NCBI RefSeq assembly: GCF_030816965.1
Contig: NZ_JAUSYQ010000002.1
Coordinates: forward strand, 6,624,001-6,688,000
DNA length: 64,000 nt
DNA from: Streptomyces canus
GTDB lineage: Bacteria; Actinomycetota; Actinomycetes; Streptomycetales; Streptomycetaceae
Reading direction: 5' to 3'
Below are positions 10,220-18,346 of the stretch, piece after piece. A program made the position numbers and the translations under genes. Under the pieces are notes generated by a model, which made no database searches, was not told the origin of the DNA, and saw only the letters and a program-made list of their open reading frames with translations. The stretch's first letter is position 1. Each line of letters begins with the position of its first letter.

Positions 10220-11188
10220 CTACCGTGCCGTCACTATCCGCACCGAGCCCGAGCCGCCTTCGCCGGCCGTCGTACGCCACTTGCTGTCCGTGTTCCCGGC
10301 CGTCCACTGGCGCCCCGCGTACGAGACGCGCTCGATGCGCAGCGCGGAGGAGTTGGCGACGGCCCAGTGGGCGAGCTGCCAGCCGCGTTCCCTGAGGCTG
10401 CGGTCGGAACCCGGGCCGGTGTCCCCCCGTACGGGCAGGGTCACGGTGCGCCCGTCGCCCGGGGTGGGGGCCGGGCTCGGCGAGGCCTTGCCGCCCACCT
10501 CCGCGGCGGTCGTCTCCAGCGCGTCCCGCCCGAAGTCCCGCACAAGAGCAGACCGCACCGCGTCCGGGCCCGTGGCGGTGGCCTGGGCGGCCTGTGTGAA
10601 GTCCTGGCGCCCGTCACAGGTCAGGGTGGCCGCGGACGTGCCGGTCAGGGCGGCGGCGAGCACTGTGGCGTCCGGCTCGTGCTTGGCGTACGCCTCCGGA
10701 TAGCCGCTGCGCTGCACGCGCTGGGCGGCGACGGTCAGCGGGAGGTCCTGGTAGCCCCGCACCTTGACCAGGTGCTTGTAGAACTCGCCCGCCGCGTACG
10801 TCGGGTCCAGGATCTCCCGCGGGGTGCCCCAGCCCTGTGAGGGCCGCTGCTGGAACAGCCCGAGCGAGTCGCGGTCGCCGTGCTGGATGTTGCGCAGCCC
10901 CGACTCCTGGAGCGCGGTGGCGAGTGCGATCGCCACGGCCCGCTCCGGCAGCCCGCGCCCGGTGCCGACGGCGGTGATCGTCGCCGCGTTCACCGCCTGC
11001 TCGGGCGTGAACTCGTACGACGCTCCGCCCGCCCTGCCCGAGGCCACTCTGCAGGTCGGCCCGTCGGTGCCTCCGGTGAGGTACTGCACCACGAGGTAAC
11101 CGGCGACCGCGCACAGGACCACGAGGGCCGCCATGAAGCGGAGGAGGCGGCCACGGCGCTTGCGGGTAGGGGGCAACGGCTCTGGCAT
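10220..11188 (-). CDS. Membrane-anchored lysozyme-like (transglycosylase fold) protein
   Basis: 322 residues from the ATG at 11188. One membrane segment near residues 13-33 is followed by an extracellular region whose first half has the lysozyme-like pattern LATALQESGLRNIQHGDRDS and GLFQQRPSQGWGT. The Glu in LQESGL is placed like the catalytic Glu of soluble lytic transglycosylases. The C-terminal part ends with a hydrophobic-strand region of unknown role. Homologues are often mis-annotated as heavy metal transporter. It is divergent from dapE; a leaderless -10 (TATCTT, 6 bases before ATG) supports this start. Probably acts on peptidoglycan outside the membrane. Confidence 0.82.
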   Translation of the reverse strand: MPEPLPPTRKRRGRLLRFMAALVVLCAVAGYLVVQYLTGGTDGPTCRVASGRAGGASYEFTPEQAVNAATITAVGTGRGLPERAVAIALATALQESGLRNIQHGDRDSLGLFQQRPSQGWGTPREILDPTYAAGEFYKHLVKVRGYQDLPLTVAAQRVQRSGYPEAYAKHEPDATVLAAALTGTSAATLTCDGRQDFTQAAQATATGPDAVRSALVRDFGRDALETTAAEVGGKASPSPAPTPGDGRTVTLPVRGDTGPGSDRSLRERGWQLAHWAVANSSALRIERVSYAGRQWTAGNTDSKWRTTAGEGGSGSVRIVTAR

Positions 11189-11194
11189 CCGGAC

Positions 11195-11200
11195 AAGATA
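11195..11200 (-). promoter_or_regulatory. -10 box, probable leaderless start
   Basis: TATCTT on the minus strand ends 6 bases before the ATG at 11188 and no ribosome-binding sequence is present. This fits a leaderless mRNA. Confidence 0.45.
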
Positions 11201-11260
11201 GCTGGAGAGTACCGAGACGTCCGGGCCGGATGTGGACAGTGGGCGCGGACAGCGGGGCGT

Positions 11261-11266
11261 TAGGGT
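11261..11266 (+). promoter_or_regulatory. -10 box of dapE, probable leaderless start
   Basis: TAGGGT lies 7 bases before the dapE ATG. A weak GGGAG is also present, so a leadered mRNA is not excluded. Confidence 0.4.
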
Positions 11267-11273
11267 CGGGAGC

Positions 11274-12353
11274 ATGGCCGACACCCCTCTTGACCTTTCG
11301 CTGGACGCAGCTCAGCTCACGGCGCAGCTCGTCGACTTCCCCTCCGAGAGCGGCACCGAGAAGCCTCTGGCGGACGCGATCGAGACCGCCCTGCGCGCCC
11401 TGCCGCACCTGACGGTCGACCGCCACGGCAACAACGTCGTCGCCCGCACGAACCTCGGCCGTCCGGAACGCGTCATCCTCGCCGGCCACATCGACACGGT
11501 CCCCATCGCGGGCAACGTCCCCTCCCGGCTCGACGACGAGGGCTACCTGTGGGGTTGCGGCACCTGCGACATGAAGTCCGGGGTCGCGGTCCAGCTGCGG
11601 ATCGCGGCGACGGTCACCGAGCCCAACCGCGACCTCACCTTCATCTTCTACGACAACGAAGAGGTCGCGGCACACCTCAACGGCCTGGGACATGTGGCTG
11701 AGGCCCACCCGGAGTGGCTGGAGGGCGACTTCGCGGTTCTCCTGGAGCCGACGGACAACCAGGTCGAGGGCGGCTGCCAGGGAACTCTGCGGGTGCTGCT
11801 GACGTTCAAGGGAGAGCGTGCGCACTCAGCGCGCGCGTGGATGGGCTCCAACGCGATCCACAAGGCCGCGCCCGCCCTCGCGAAGCTGGCGGCCTACGAG
11901 CCGCGCAAGCCGGTGGTGGACGGGCTCGAGTTCCACGAGGGTCTCAACGCGGTGCGGGTGGAGGGCGGTGTGGCCACGAACGTCATCCCCGACTCCTGCA
12001 CGCTGACGGTCAACTTCCGTTACGCCCCGGACCGCAGCGAGGCCGAGGCGGAGGCCTTCGTGCGGGACTTCTTCGCGGACTGCGGGGTCGACGAGTTCAC
12101 CGTCGACGACCACACCGGCGGCGCCCGTCCGGGTCTCACCCACCCCGTCGCCCAGGCGTTCATGGCGGCGGTCGGGGGCGTCGCCCGCCCCAAGTTCGGC
12201 TGGACGGACGTGTCCCGCTTCAGCGCGCTCGGCGTGCCCGCGGTGAACTACAGCCCCGGTCAGCCGCTGCTCGCGCACAAGGTGGACGAGCGGGTGAAGG
12301 TGTCGCTGATCCCGGAGGCGGAGGAGAAGCTGAGGGGATGGCTGACGTCGTAG
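11274..12353 (+). CDS. dapE: Succinyl-diaminopimelate desuccinylase
   Basis: 359 residues, M20 metallopeptidase family. Metal and catalytic motifs are in order: AGHIDTVP (His ligand and Asp), WGCGTCDMKSG (bridging Asp), YDNEEV (base and ligand Glu) and LLEPTDNQVEGGCQG. A dimerisation lid domain sits between about 180 and 290. It should hydrolyse N-succinyl-LL-diaminopimelate to succinate and LL-diaminopimelate in lysine and cell-wall synthesis, downstream of dapC. The ATG at 11274 is preferred over the in-frame ATG at 11232 because the extra residues look non-coding and a -10 box precedes it. Confidence 0.96.
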   Translation: MADTPLDLSLDAAQLTAQLVDFPSESGTEKPLADAIETALRALPHLTVDRHGNNVVARTNLGRPERVILAGHIDTVPIAGNVPSRLDDEGYLWGCGTCDMKSGVAVQLRIAATVTEPNRDLTFIFYDNEEVAAHLNGLGHVAEAHPEWLEGDFAVLLEPTDNQVEGGCQGTLRVLLTFKGERAHSARAWMGSNAIHKAAPALAKLAAYEPRKPVVDGLEFHEGLNAVRVEGGVATNVIPDSCTLTVNFRYAPDRSEAEAEAFVRDFFADCGVDEFTVDDHTGGARPGLTHPVAQAFMAAVGGVARPKFGWTDVSRFSALGVPAVNYSPGQPLLAHKVDERVKVSLIPEAEEKLRGWLTS

Positions 12354-12475
12354 GAGACGCGTCTCGCCGGGTTCCGCCCGGTGGCGCTTCATGGCGGACA
12401 CGCGTACGTCCCCCCTCCGTAACCCGCGTAGATCTACGCTGAGATGGAAAGACCAGGCAAGCGGAGGGAGCGCAC

Positions 12476-13234
12476 ATGGCTACCGGGAACCCCGAGGGCA
12501 AGAAGCAGCCGCCGGAGGAGCAGCGCCTGGGACCTGTCCTCCGCAGGCGGGGACAGGTCACGGCGAGCACGACCGACCAGCGCCTGCTGGACGCCGGCGG
12601 TCCCTCGGACTGGGTCCACACCGACCCCTGGCGCGTTCTGCGCATCCAGTCGGAGTTCATCGAGGGCTTCGGCACGCTCGCCGAACTCCCGCCCGCCATC
12701 AGCGTGTTCGGCTCCGCGCGCACGCCTGCGGACTCTCCGGAGTACGAGGCGGGCGTGCGGCTCGGCCGGGGCCTGGTGGAGGCCGGCTTCGCCGTCATCA
12801 CCGGCGGCGGCCCCGGCGCCATGGAGGCGGCCAACAAGGGTGCCTGCGAGGCGGACGGCACCTCCGTCGGCCTCGGCATCGAGCTCCCGTTCGAGCAGGG
12901 GCTCAACCCCTACGTCGACATCGGCCTCAACTTCCGCTACTTCTTCGTCCGCAAGATGATGTTCGTGAAGTACGCGCAGGGTTTCGTGGTCCTGCCGGGC
13001 GGACTCGGCACCCTGGACGAGCTGTTCGAGGCGTTGACGCTGGTCCAGACCCAGAAGGTCACCCGCTTCCCGATCGTGCTCTTCGGCAGCGAGTACTGGG
13101 GCGGACTGGTCGACTGGCTCAAGAACACCCTGATCGCCCAGGGCAAGGCGTCGGAGAAGGACCTGCTGCTGTTCCACGTGACGGACGACGTGGACGAGGC
13201 GGTGGCATTGGTGTCCAAGGAGGCGGGCCGGTAG
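12476..13234 (+). CDS. LOG-family (TIGR00730) nucleotide-processing protein
   Basis: 252 residues with GGAGGGAG before the ATG. It is a Rossmann-type lysine-decarboxylase-like or cytokinin riboside 5'-monophosphate phosphoribohydrolase family member. The signatures are GGGPGAMEAANKGA and the diagnostic PGGLGTLDE loop. Family enzymes cleave the N-glycosidic bond of nucleoside monophosphates; older lysine decarboxylase labels are incorrect. The location after dapE matches the Rv1205 neighbourhood of M. tuberculosis as I recall it. Followed by a strong hairpin. Confidence 0.92.
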   Translation: MATGNPEGKKQPPEEQRLGPVLRRRGQVTASTTDQRLLDAGGPSDWVHTDPWRVLRIQSEFIEGFGTLAELPPAISVFGSARTPADSPEYEAGVRLGRGLVEAGFAVITGGGPGAMEAANKGACEADGTSVGLGIELPFEQGLNPYVDIGLNFRYFFVRKMMFVKYAQGFVVLPGGLGTLDELFEALTLVQTQKVTRFPIVLFGSEYWGGLVDWLKNTLIAQGKASEKDLLLFHVTDDVDEAVALVSKEAGR

Positions 13235-13255
13235 CCCCTGTGGGCCCGGAACACG

Positions 13256-13281
13256 GGAGGGGCTGGAAAATCAGCCCCTCC
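13256..13281. terminator. Bidirectional terminator
   Basis: A perfect 10-bp stem GGAGGGGCTG/CAGCCCCTCC with loop GAAAAT lies between the convergent LOG and folP2-like genes. Confidence 0.8.
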
Positions 13282-13328
13282 GGCATGTGAGGAGCAGAGG
13301 CCGAGAGGCGGCGGGTGAGGAAGAACCC

Positions 13329-14189
13329 CTACGCCAGCCCTCGACGCGCGACCGCCGGAGGCCGATGCCCCGCGATCGACGCCACCATGTCCAGCACCTG
13401 CCGGGTCTCGGCGACCTCGTGCACCCGGTACACCTGCGCCCCGAGCCACGCCGACACCGCGGTGGTCGCCAGCGTGCCCACCACCCGCTCCTTCACCGGC
13501 TTGTCCAGGGTCTCGCCCACGAAGTCCTTGTTGGACAGGGACACCAGCACGGGCCACCCCGTCCCGACCATCTCCCCGAGGCGACGGGTCGCCTCGAGAC
13601 TGTGCCGCGTGTTCTTCCCGAAATCGTGCCCGGGATCGATCAGCACGGACTCCCGGGGCACTCCCAGATCCACCGCCCGCTCGGCGAGCCCCACGGTCAC
13701 CCGCAGAATGTCGGCCATGACGTCGTCGTACGTCACCCGGTGCGGCCGCGTACGCGGCTCGGCGCCCCCCGCGTGCGTGCACACCAGCCCCACCCGGTAC
13801 CGCGCCGCGACCTCGGCGAGCCCCGGATCGACCCCGCCCCACGCGTCGTTGAGCAGATCCGCCCCCGCCTCGCACACGGCCTCACCGACGGACGCCCGCC
13901 AGGTGTCGACGCTGATGATCACGTCGGGGAACCGCCGCCGCACCTCCGCCACGAAGCCGACGGTCCGCCGCGCCTCCTCCGTCGCGGACACCTCTTCCCC
14001 GGGCCCGGCCTTGACCCCGCCGACGTCGATGATGGCGGCCCCTTCGGCCACCGCCTGCTCCACGCGCGCGAGGGCGGGCTCGTCGAGGAACGTGGCTCCC
14101 TGGTCGTAGAAGGAGTCGGGGGTCCGGTTCACGATCGCCATGATCACCGGCTCGTGCGCGTCGAATTCACGCCTGCCCAGCCTGAGCAT
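13329..14189 (-). CDS. FolP2-type dihydropteroate synthase homologue
   Basis: 286 residues from the ATG at 14189 (MLRLGRREF). It has the TIM-barrel pterin-binding fold with VNRTPDSFYDQG, IIDVGG, ISVDTW, LLNDAWGG and IDPGHDFGKN. However, the pABA/sulfonamide loop, normally ESTRPG after the DIGG strand, is replaced here by GVKAGPG, and the C-terminal RVHEV is only partly conserved. This is the pattern of the second actinobacterial paralogue (FolP2 of mycobacteria), which is thought not to be the main folate enzyme. The gene order LOG-folP2-DivIVA-like-tagA matches that paralogue. Its substrate is open. Confidence 0.88.
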   Translation of the reverse strand: MLRLGRREFDAHEPVIMAIVNRTPDSFYDQGATFLDEPALARVEQAVAEGAAIIDVGGVKAGPGEEVSATEEARRTVGFVAEVRRRFPDVIISVDTWRASVGEAVCEAGADLLNDAWGGVDPGLAEVAARYRVGLVCTHAGGAEPRTRPHRVTYDDVMADILRVTVGLAERAVDLGVPRESVLIDPGHDFGKNTRHSLEATRRLGEMVGTGWPVLVSLSNKDFVGETLDKPVKERVVGTLATTAVSAWLGAQVYRVHEVAETRQVLDMVASIAGHRPPAVARRGLA

Positions 14190-14335
14190 CGCCTGTGACC
14201 TCACTTCGTGCGTCTGTGTGTTCGGAGTCTGCGGCCGCCTGCGACCCTAACTATCAGACTCGCATGGCACGATCGGACCCTGACACATTCGACGCCGGCG
14301 GCCGGCCGCCGGCAGGGACCATGGGGACCTCAGCG

Positions 14336-14695
14336 ATGGTTATGTTCTTGTTCCTGGTCATCGCGCTCGCGGTCGTGGTCGCCGCGGTGACGCTCGCCGT
14401 GGTGGGCGGCGGCGAGAGCGACGGCCCGCTGCCGGACGTCACCCCCGAGCGGCTCCAGGACCCGCTGCCGCCGGACCGACCGGTGAACCGCGCGGACATC
14501 GACAGCCTGCGCTTCCCACTGACCGCCCGCGGCTACCGCATGGCGGACGTCGACGACGCGCTCAGCCGCCTCGGCGCGGAGCTCGCCGAGCGGGACGCGC
14601 GGATCGCCGACCTGGAATCCGCGCTGGCCGGCGCCCGGGCCGCGGCCCACGTCTCCATGGAGAAGCCGGAGCACGGCCACGGGGAGCAGCGGTGA
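14336..14695 (+). CDS. Membrane-anchored DivIVA-domain protein
   Basis: 119 residues if started at the ATG at 14336; ATGs at 14321 and 14342 are alternatives and the data do not settle it (GGGGA lies 8-9 bases before 14336). It has an N-terminal membrane helix (MVMFLFLVIALAVVVAAVTL), then a DivIVA-type N-terminal motif (LRFPLTARGYRMADVDDALS) and a coiled coil (LGAELAERDARIADLESALA). The fusion of a membrane anchor to a DivIVA motif suggests a polarity or septum-associated scaffold. It overlaps tagA by 4 bases (GTGA). Equivalent in position to Rv1209. Confidence 0.85.
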   Translation: MVMFLFLVIALAVVVAAVTLAVVGGGESDGPLPDVTPERLQDPLPPDRPVNRADIDSLRFPLTARGYRMADVDDALSRLGAELAERDARIADLESALAGARAAAHVSMEKPEHGHGEQR

Positions 14696-15270
14696 GCGAC
14701 GGCGCTGCCCTGGCCGGACCGGACGGCGCGCCGCGCTGCCCCTGGGCCCTGTCCACGCCGGACTACGTGACCTACCACGACGACGAGTGGGGGCGTCCGG
14801 TCCACGGCGACGACGCCCTGTACGAACGCCTCAGCCTGGAGGCCTTCCAGTCCGGCCTGTCCTGGATCACGATCCTGCGCCGCCGCGAGGGCTTCCGCGC
14901 CGCCTTCGCGGGCTTCGAGATCGCCAAGGTGGCCGCGTTCGGCGAGGCCGACCGCGACCGCCTGCTGCTCGACCCGGGAATCATCCGCAACCGCGCCAAG
15001 ATCGACGCGACGATGGCCAACGCGCGCGTGCTGGCCGAATGGGCCCCGGGCGAGCTGGACGAGCTGATCTGGTCCCACGTGCCGGCTTCTCATGCGGTCC
15101 CCAAGACCCTGGGAGACGTCCCGGCGGTCACTCCCGAGTCGACAGCCCTGTCGAAGGCGTTGAAGAAGCGCGGCCTGCGCTTCGTGGGGCCGACGACGGC
15201 GTACGCACTGATGCAGGCCTGCGGCCTGGTCGACGATCACCTGGAGTCCTGCGTGGCGAGACGCCTTTAG
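14692..15270 (+). CDS. tagA: DNA-3-methyladenine glycosylase I
   Basis: 192 residues. The GTG start overlaps the preceding stop. The family hallmarks are RCPWALSTPDYVTYHDDEWGRPVHGD (split here: CPWA, YHDDEWG), FQSGLSWITIL, and the C-terminal zinc-ligand region FVGPTTAYALMQACGLVDDH. It excises 3-methyladenine from alkylated DNA as a monofunctional base-excision repair enzyme. Co-transcribed with the DivIVA-like gene. It converges with the enoyl-CoA hydratase gene. Confidence 0.95.
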   Translation: MSDGAALAGPDGAPRCPWALSTPDYVTYHDDEWGRPVHGDDALYERLSLEAFQSGLSWITILRRREGFRAAFAGFEIAKVAAFGEADRDRLLLDPGIIRNRAKIDATMANARVLAEWAPGELDELIWSHVPASHAVPKTLGDVPAVTPESTALSKALKKRGLRFVGPTTAYALMQACGLVDDHLESCVARRL

Positions 15271-15292
15271 GGGCCCTCCCGGCGACGGCGGG

Positions 15293-16084
15293 TCACCGCC
15301 CCAGATACTCCGGCGTCTCCTTGTTCACGAACGCCCGCACGGCGATCGCGTGGTCCTCGGACGCCCCGGCCCGCCCCTGTAGCTCGTCCTCCTTCTCCAG
15401 CGTCTCCGCCAGAGAGTGCGACAGCGCGTACGCGAGCGACTCCTTGATCGCCCCGTACGCCACCGTCGGCCCGGAGGCCAACGCCCGCGCCACCTTCTCC
15501 GCCTCCGCGGGCAGCTCGGTCGACGGCACGAGACGGTTCACGATGCCCAGCTCGTACGCGTCCTGCGCCGAGACGGTCCGGGGAAAGAGCAGCAGGTCCG
15601 CGGCCCTGCCCGGCCCGACCACCCGCGGCAGCGTCCACGAGATGCCGGAGTCCGCGGTCAGCGCGACTCCCGCGAAGGACGTGTTGAAGGCGGCGGTGTC
15701 CGCCACCACCCGGTAGTCCGCGGCCAGCGCGAGCCCGAAGCCGGCCCCGGCCGCGACCCCGTTCACCCCGGCGACCACGGGCTTGCGCATCTCCGTCAGT
15801 GCCCGCACCACGGGGTTGTAGTGCTCCTTGACCGTACTCATCACGACGTCGGACCCCTGCATCAGCAGCCCGATGTGCTCCTTGAGGTCCTGCCCCACGC
15901 AGAACGCCCGCTCCCCGGCGGCGGTGAGCAGCACGGCCCGTACGGCATCGTCCGAGGCCGCCGACTCCACGGCCTCCCGCAGGGCGACCTTCGTGGCGAC
16001 GTTCAGCGCGTTCATCGCCTCCGGCCGGTTCAGCGTGATCGTCGCGAGCCCGTCGTGCACCTCGTAGAGCACGGTGTCGGCCAT
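15293..16084 (-). CDS. Enoyl-CoA hydratase/isomerase family protein, PaaG-like
   Basis: 263 residues from the ATG at 16084, preceded by GGAGGGG. Crotonase fold: the oxyanion-hole segment (NRPEAMNALN, AFCVGQDLKEH) and GVNGVAAGAGFGLALAADYR. In the catalytic stretch FAGVALTADSGISWTLPRVVG the DSG pattern resembles PaaG-type isomerases (Asp as acid/base) rather than classical two-Glu hydratases. It may isomerise or hydrate an acyl-CoA in fatty or aromatic acid breakdown. No pathway genes are adjacent, so the substrate is unknown. Confidence 0.9.
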   Translation of the reverse strand: MADTVLYEVHDGLATITLNRPEAMNALNVATKVALREAVESAASDDAVRAVLLTAAGERAFCVGQDLKEHIGLLMQGSDVVMSTVKEHYNPVVRALTEMRKPVVAGVNGVAAGAGFGLALAADYRVVADTAAFNTSFAGVALTADSGISWTLPRVVGPGRAADLLLFPRTVSAQDAYELGIVNRLVPSTELPAEAEKVARALASGPTVAYGAIKESLAYALSHSLAETLEKEDELQGRAGASEDHAIAVRAFVNKETPEYLGR

Positions 16085-16442
16085 GGCGTATCCCCTCCGG
16101 TGTGTCCGCTGCATCCGATGTCCGAGGGACAGCATGGCGGAGATCGCCGTCCGAGGGCCGGACCGGACGTGTGACCTGCGTCAAAGAATTCCGGAGCGCT
16201 CACGGCCGGTCGGCATCGGCGCGGCGGCGGAGTATCGCAGCCACATCGCCGAATTGAGTGGTTTTGCTCGCGCGCGTTGCCCAAGCGATGCCGACTGATG
16301 TTGGTCATCGGGTCCTGAGATGCGGGATAATGGCCTGGAAGCAATGTGTTCGATGCCGGTGGCGCGTGTCCCATTTTGACGCGCGTGCCCTCCCAGGGCT
16401 GTCGGCTTTGACGATGAGCTGGTTTCAGGAAGGGGAACGAGC
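16085..16442. other. Intergenic region, promoter area of DUF3117 gene
   Basis: There is no gene in these 358 bp between divergent genes. On the plus strand TTGGTC (16301-16306) and GATAAT (16326-16331), 19 bp apart, form a plausible promoter, followed by a leader of about 105 bases. The part near 16280-16350 is less GC-rich than the surroundings. Confidence 0.45.
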
Positions 16443-16610
16443 ATGGCGGCCATGAAGCCGCGGACGGGCGATGGCCCGCTCGAGGTGACCAAGGAGGGGC
16501 GGGGCATCGTCATGCGCGTTCCGCTCGAAGGCGGCGGTCGGCTCGTCGTCGAGCTGACCCCTGACGAGGCCGACGCCCTGGGCGACGCCCTCAAGAAGGT
16601 CGTCGGCTGA
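16443..16610 (+). CDS. DUF3117 small conserved protein
   Basis: 55 residues, starting MAAMKPRTGDGPLEVTKEG and ending DALGDALKKVVG, with AGGAAGGGG before the ATG. The family is short, highly conserved and universal in actinobacteria (Rv1211 in M. tuberculosis, from memory); its function is not known. Its position beside tagA fits the conserved order. A perfect hairpin 24 bases after the stop ends the transcript. Confidence 0.93.
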   Translation: MAAMKPRTGDGPLEVTKEGRGIVMRVPLEGGGRLVVELTPDEADALGDALKKVVG

Positions 16611-16633
16611 GCGGAAGCGACCATACCCTTTCG

Positions 16634-16667
16634 GCTGCCCCGGCATCTCATGAGGTGCCGGGGCAGC
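16634..16667 (+). terminator. Terminator after DUF3117 gene
   Basis: A 12-bp stem GCTGCCCCGGCA/TGCCGGGGCAGC with a 10-base loop lies between this gene and the convergent O-methyltransferase gene. Confidence 0.8.
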
Positions 16668-16713
16668 GCTTTGCCCGGGCTTTTACACGAATGGCCGTAC
16701 GGCCCTCACCGGC

Positions 16714-17346
16714 TCAGCGCTTGACCGCGCACAGCAGTCCGTCACCCACCGGCAGCAGTGACGGCATCAGGTCCTGGCTCTCGCGTACGGTCCGCAGCAG
16801 CTCCCTGAGGCGCAGCACCTCCGTGGGCTGCGGTCCCGAATCCATCGTGCGGCCGTTGGCGAAGACGCCCTCGAAGACGACCAGTCCCCCCGGACGCAGC
16901 AGGCGCAACGATTCAGCGAGATAGTCCATGACCTCCTGCCGGTCTCCGTCGCAGAAGACGAGGTCGTAGCCGGCGTCGGCGAGGCGGGGCAGGACGTCCA
17001 GCGCGCGGCCCGGGATGAAGCGGGCCCGGTTGCTGGCGAAGCCACAGGCGCGGAAGGCCTGGCGGGCGAACTGCTGGTGCTCCGGCTCGGGGTCGACGGT
17101 GGTCAGCACCCCGTCCGGGCGCATGCCGTGCAGCAGATGGATGCCGGAGACACCGGTGCCGGTGCCGATCTCGGCGACGGCCTTGGCGTCCACGGAGGCG
17201 GCCAGCAACCGCAGCGCCGCGCCCGTGCCGGGCGACACCGAGCGCAGCCCCGCGTCACGGGCCCGGTCGCGGGCCCAGCGCAGGGTTTCGTCCTCGGCGA
17301 CATAGGCGTCGGCGAACGCCCAGCTCGTCTGCCGGTTGCCGGTAAT
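16714..17346 (-). CDS. SAM-dependent O-methyltransferase, probable ATT start
   Basis: 210 residues if started at the ATT at 17344-17346. The class I motif is VAEIGTGTGVSG, followed by VLTTVDPEPEHQ and LVFCDGD, as in the CCoAOMT-like methyltransferase family. The first ordinary start (GTG at 17238) would remove about 36 residues (TSWAFADAYVAEDETLRWAR) that form the N-terminal helix of this family. Upstream of the ATT the frame stays open to a TAA, with no ATG, GTG, TTG or CTG, and AAGGAGAGG is ideally placed 3 bases before ATT. Positional equivalent of Rv1220c, divergent from the sigma factor gene. Substrate unknown. Confidence 0.88.
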   Translation of the reverse strand: MTGNRQTSWAFADAYVAEDETLRWARDRARDAGLRSVSPGTGAALRLLAASVDAKAVAEIGTGTGVSGIHLLHGMRPDGVLTTVDPEPEHQQFARQAFRACGFASNRARFIPGRALDVLPRLADAGYDLVFCDGDRQEVMDYLAESLRLLRPGGLVVFEGVFANGRTMDSGPQPTEVLRLRELLRTVRESQDLMPSLLPVGDGLLCAVKR

Positions 17347-17575
17347 GAGCCTCTCCTTGCCCCGTGGTTGCCTGGGCGTGACTGTATCCGTTGCCGTCGG
17401 GAACCCGCAGATGGGACCGGGCGTTTAGAGGGGTGGAGACGCACCCGGGGGGACACAGTTGGATCACGATGCCGAGCAGGCCCTCGAGCAACTGCTGACG
17501 CAGGGGACCGAGTGGTATCAGCCCAGATCAAATTCTCGTAAAACCGCTTATCCGGAGCTAACGGGCGAGGTGGCT

Positions 17576-18346
17576 ATGGTAGGGGCTCCACTGGAGACAA
17601 CCAGAGCCGACAGGGGAGGTGCGGCCGCGCCTGGAGATCGTGGGGGAGTGCTGCGGCGCTTCCTCGGATCGGCGGGCAGGCCGAAATCCGTGAACAACAC
17701 TGCTGACCACAGCCACGCCGGCGACTACGCCCAGACCGCGACCTTCGCCACCGACGCGGACGGGCAGGCGTGGACTCCGCCCACCTGGGAGGAGATCGTC
17801 AGCACGCACAGCGGCCGCGTCTACCGCCTGGCGTACCGCCTCACCGGCAACCAGCACGACGCCGAGGACCTCACGCAGGAGGTCTTTGTCCGCGTCTTCC
17901 GCTCGCTGTCCACGTACACACCGGGCACCTTCGAGGGCTGGCTGCACCGCATCACCACCAACCTCTTCCTGGACATGGTCCGCCGCAAGCAGCGCATCCG
18001 CTTCGACGCCCTCGGCGAGGACGCGGCAGAGCGACTGCCCAGCCGCGAGCCCTCACCCCAGCAGGTCTTCAACGACGCCCACTTCGACGCGGACGTCCAG
18101 CAGGCCCTCGACACCCTCGCGCCGGAGTTCCGCGCCGCGGTCGTCCTGTGCGACATCGAAGGACTGTCGTACGAGGAGATCGCCGCGACCCTGGGCGTCA
18201 AGCTCGGCACCGTCCGCTCACGGATCCACCGCGGCCGTTCCCAGCTGCGCAAGGCCCTCGCGCACCGTTCGCCCGAGGCCCGCGCCGAGCGCCGCTCCTT
18301 CATGGCCAGGGTCCCCGCCTTGGGGGGAGGGGGCGCGTCCGCGTGA
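17576..18346 (+). CDS. ECF RNA polymerase sigma factor (SigE-like)
   Basis: 256 residues from the ATG at 17576 (CGAGGTGGCT before it); a TTG at 17459 would extend it by 39 residues. Region 2 is [20 protein letters not shown]...[19 protein letters not shown] and region 4 is [20 protein letters not shown]...[18 protein letters not shown]. The long, disordered N-terminus is typical of the mycobacterial SigE group. The downstream zinc anti-sigma gene overlaps by 4 bases. By analogy it responds to envelope stress together with the HtrA protease beyond the TnpB element; this is inference from family and order. Confidence 0.95.
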   Translation: MVGAPLETTRADRGGAAAPGDRGGVLRRFLGSAGRPKSVNNTADHSHAGDYAQTATFATDADGQAWTPPTWEEIVSTHSGRVYRLAYRLTGNQHDAEDLTQEVFVRVFRSLSTYTPGTFEGWLHRITTNLFLDMVRRKQRIRFDALGEDAAERLPSREPSPQQVFNDAHFDADVQQALDTLAPEFRAAVVLCDIEGLSYEEIAATLGVKLGTVRSRIHRGRSQLRKALAHRSPEARAERRSFMARVPALGGGGASA

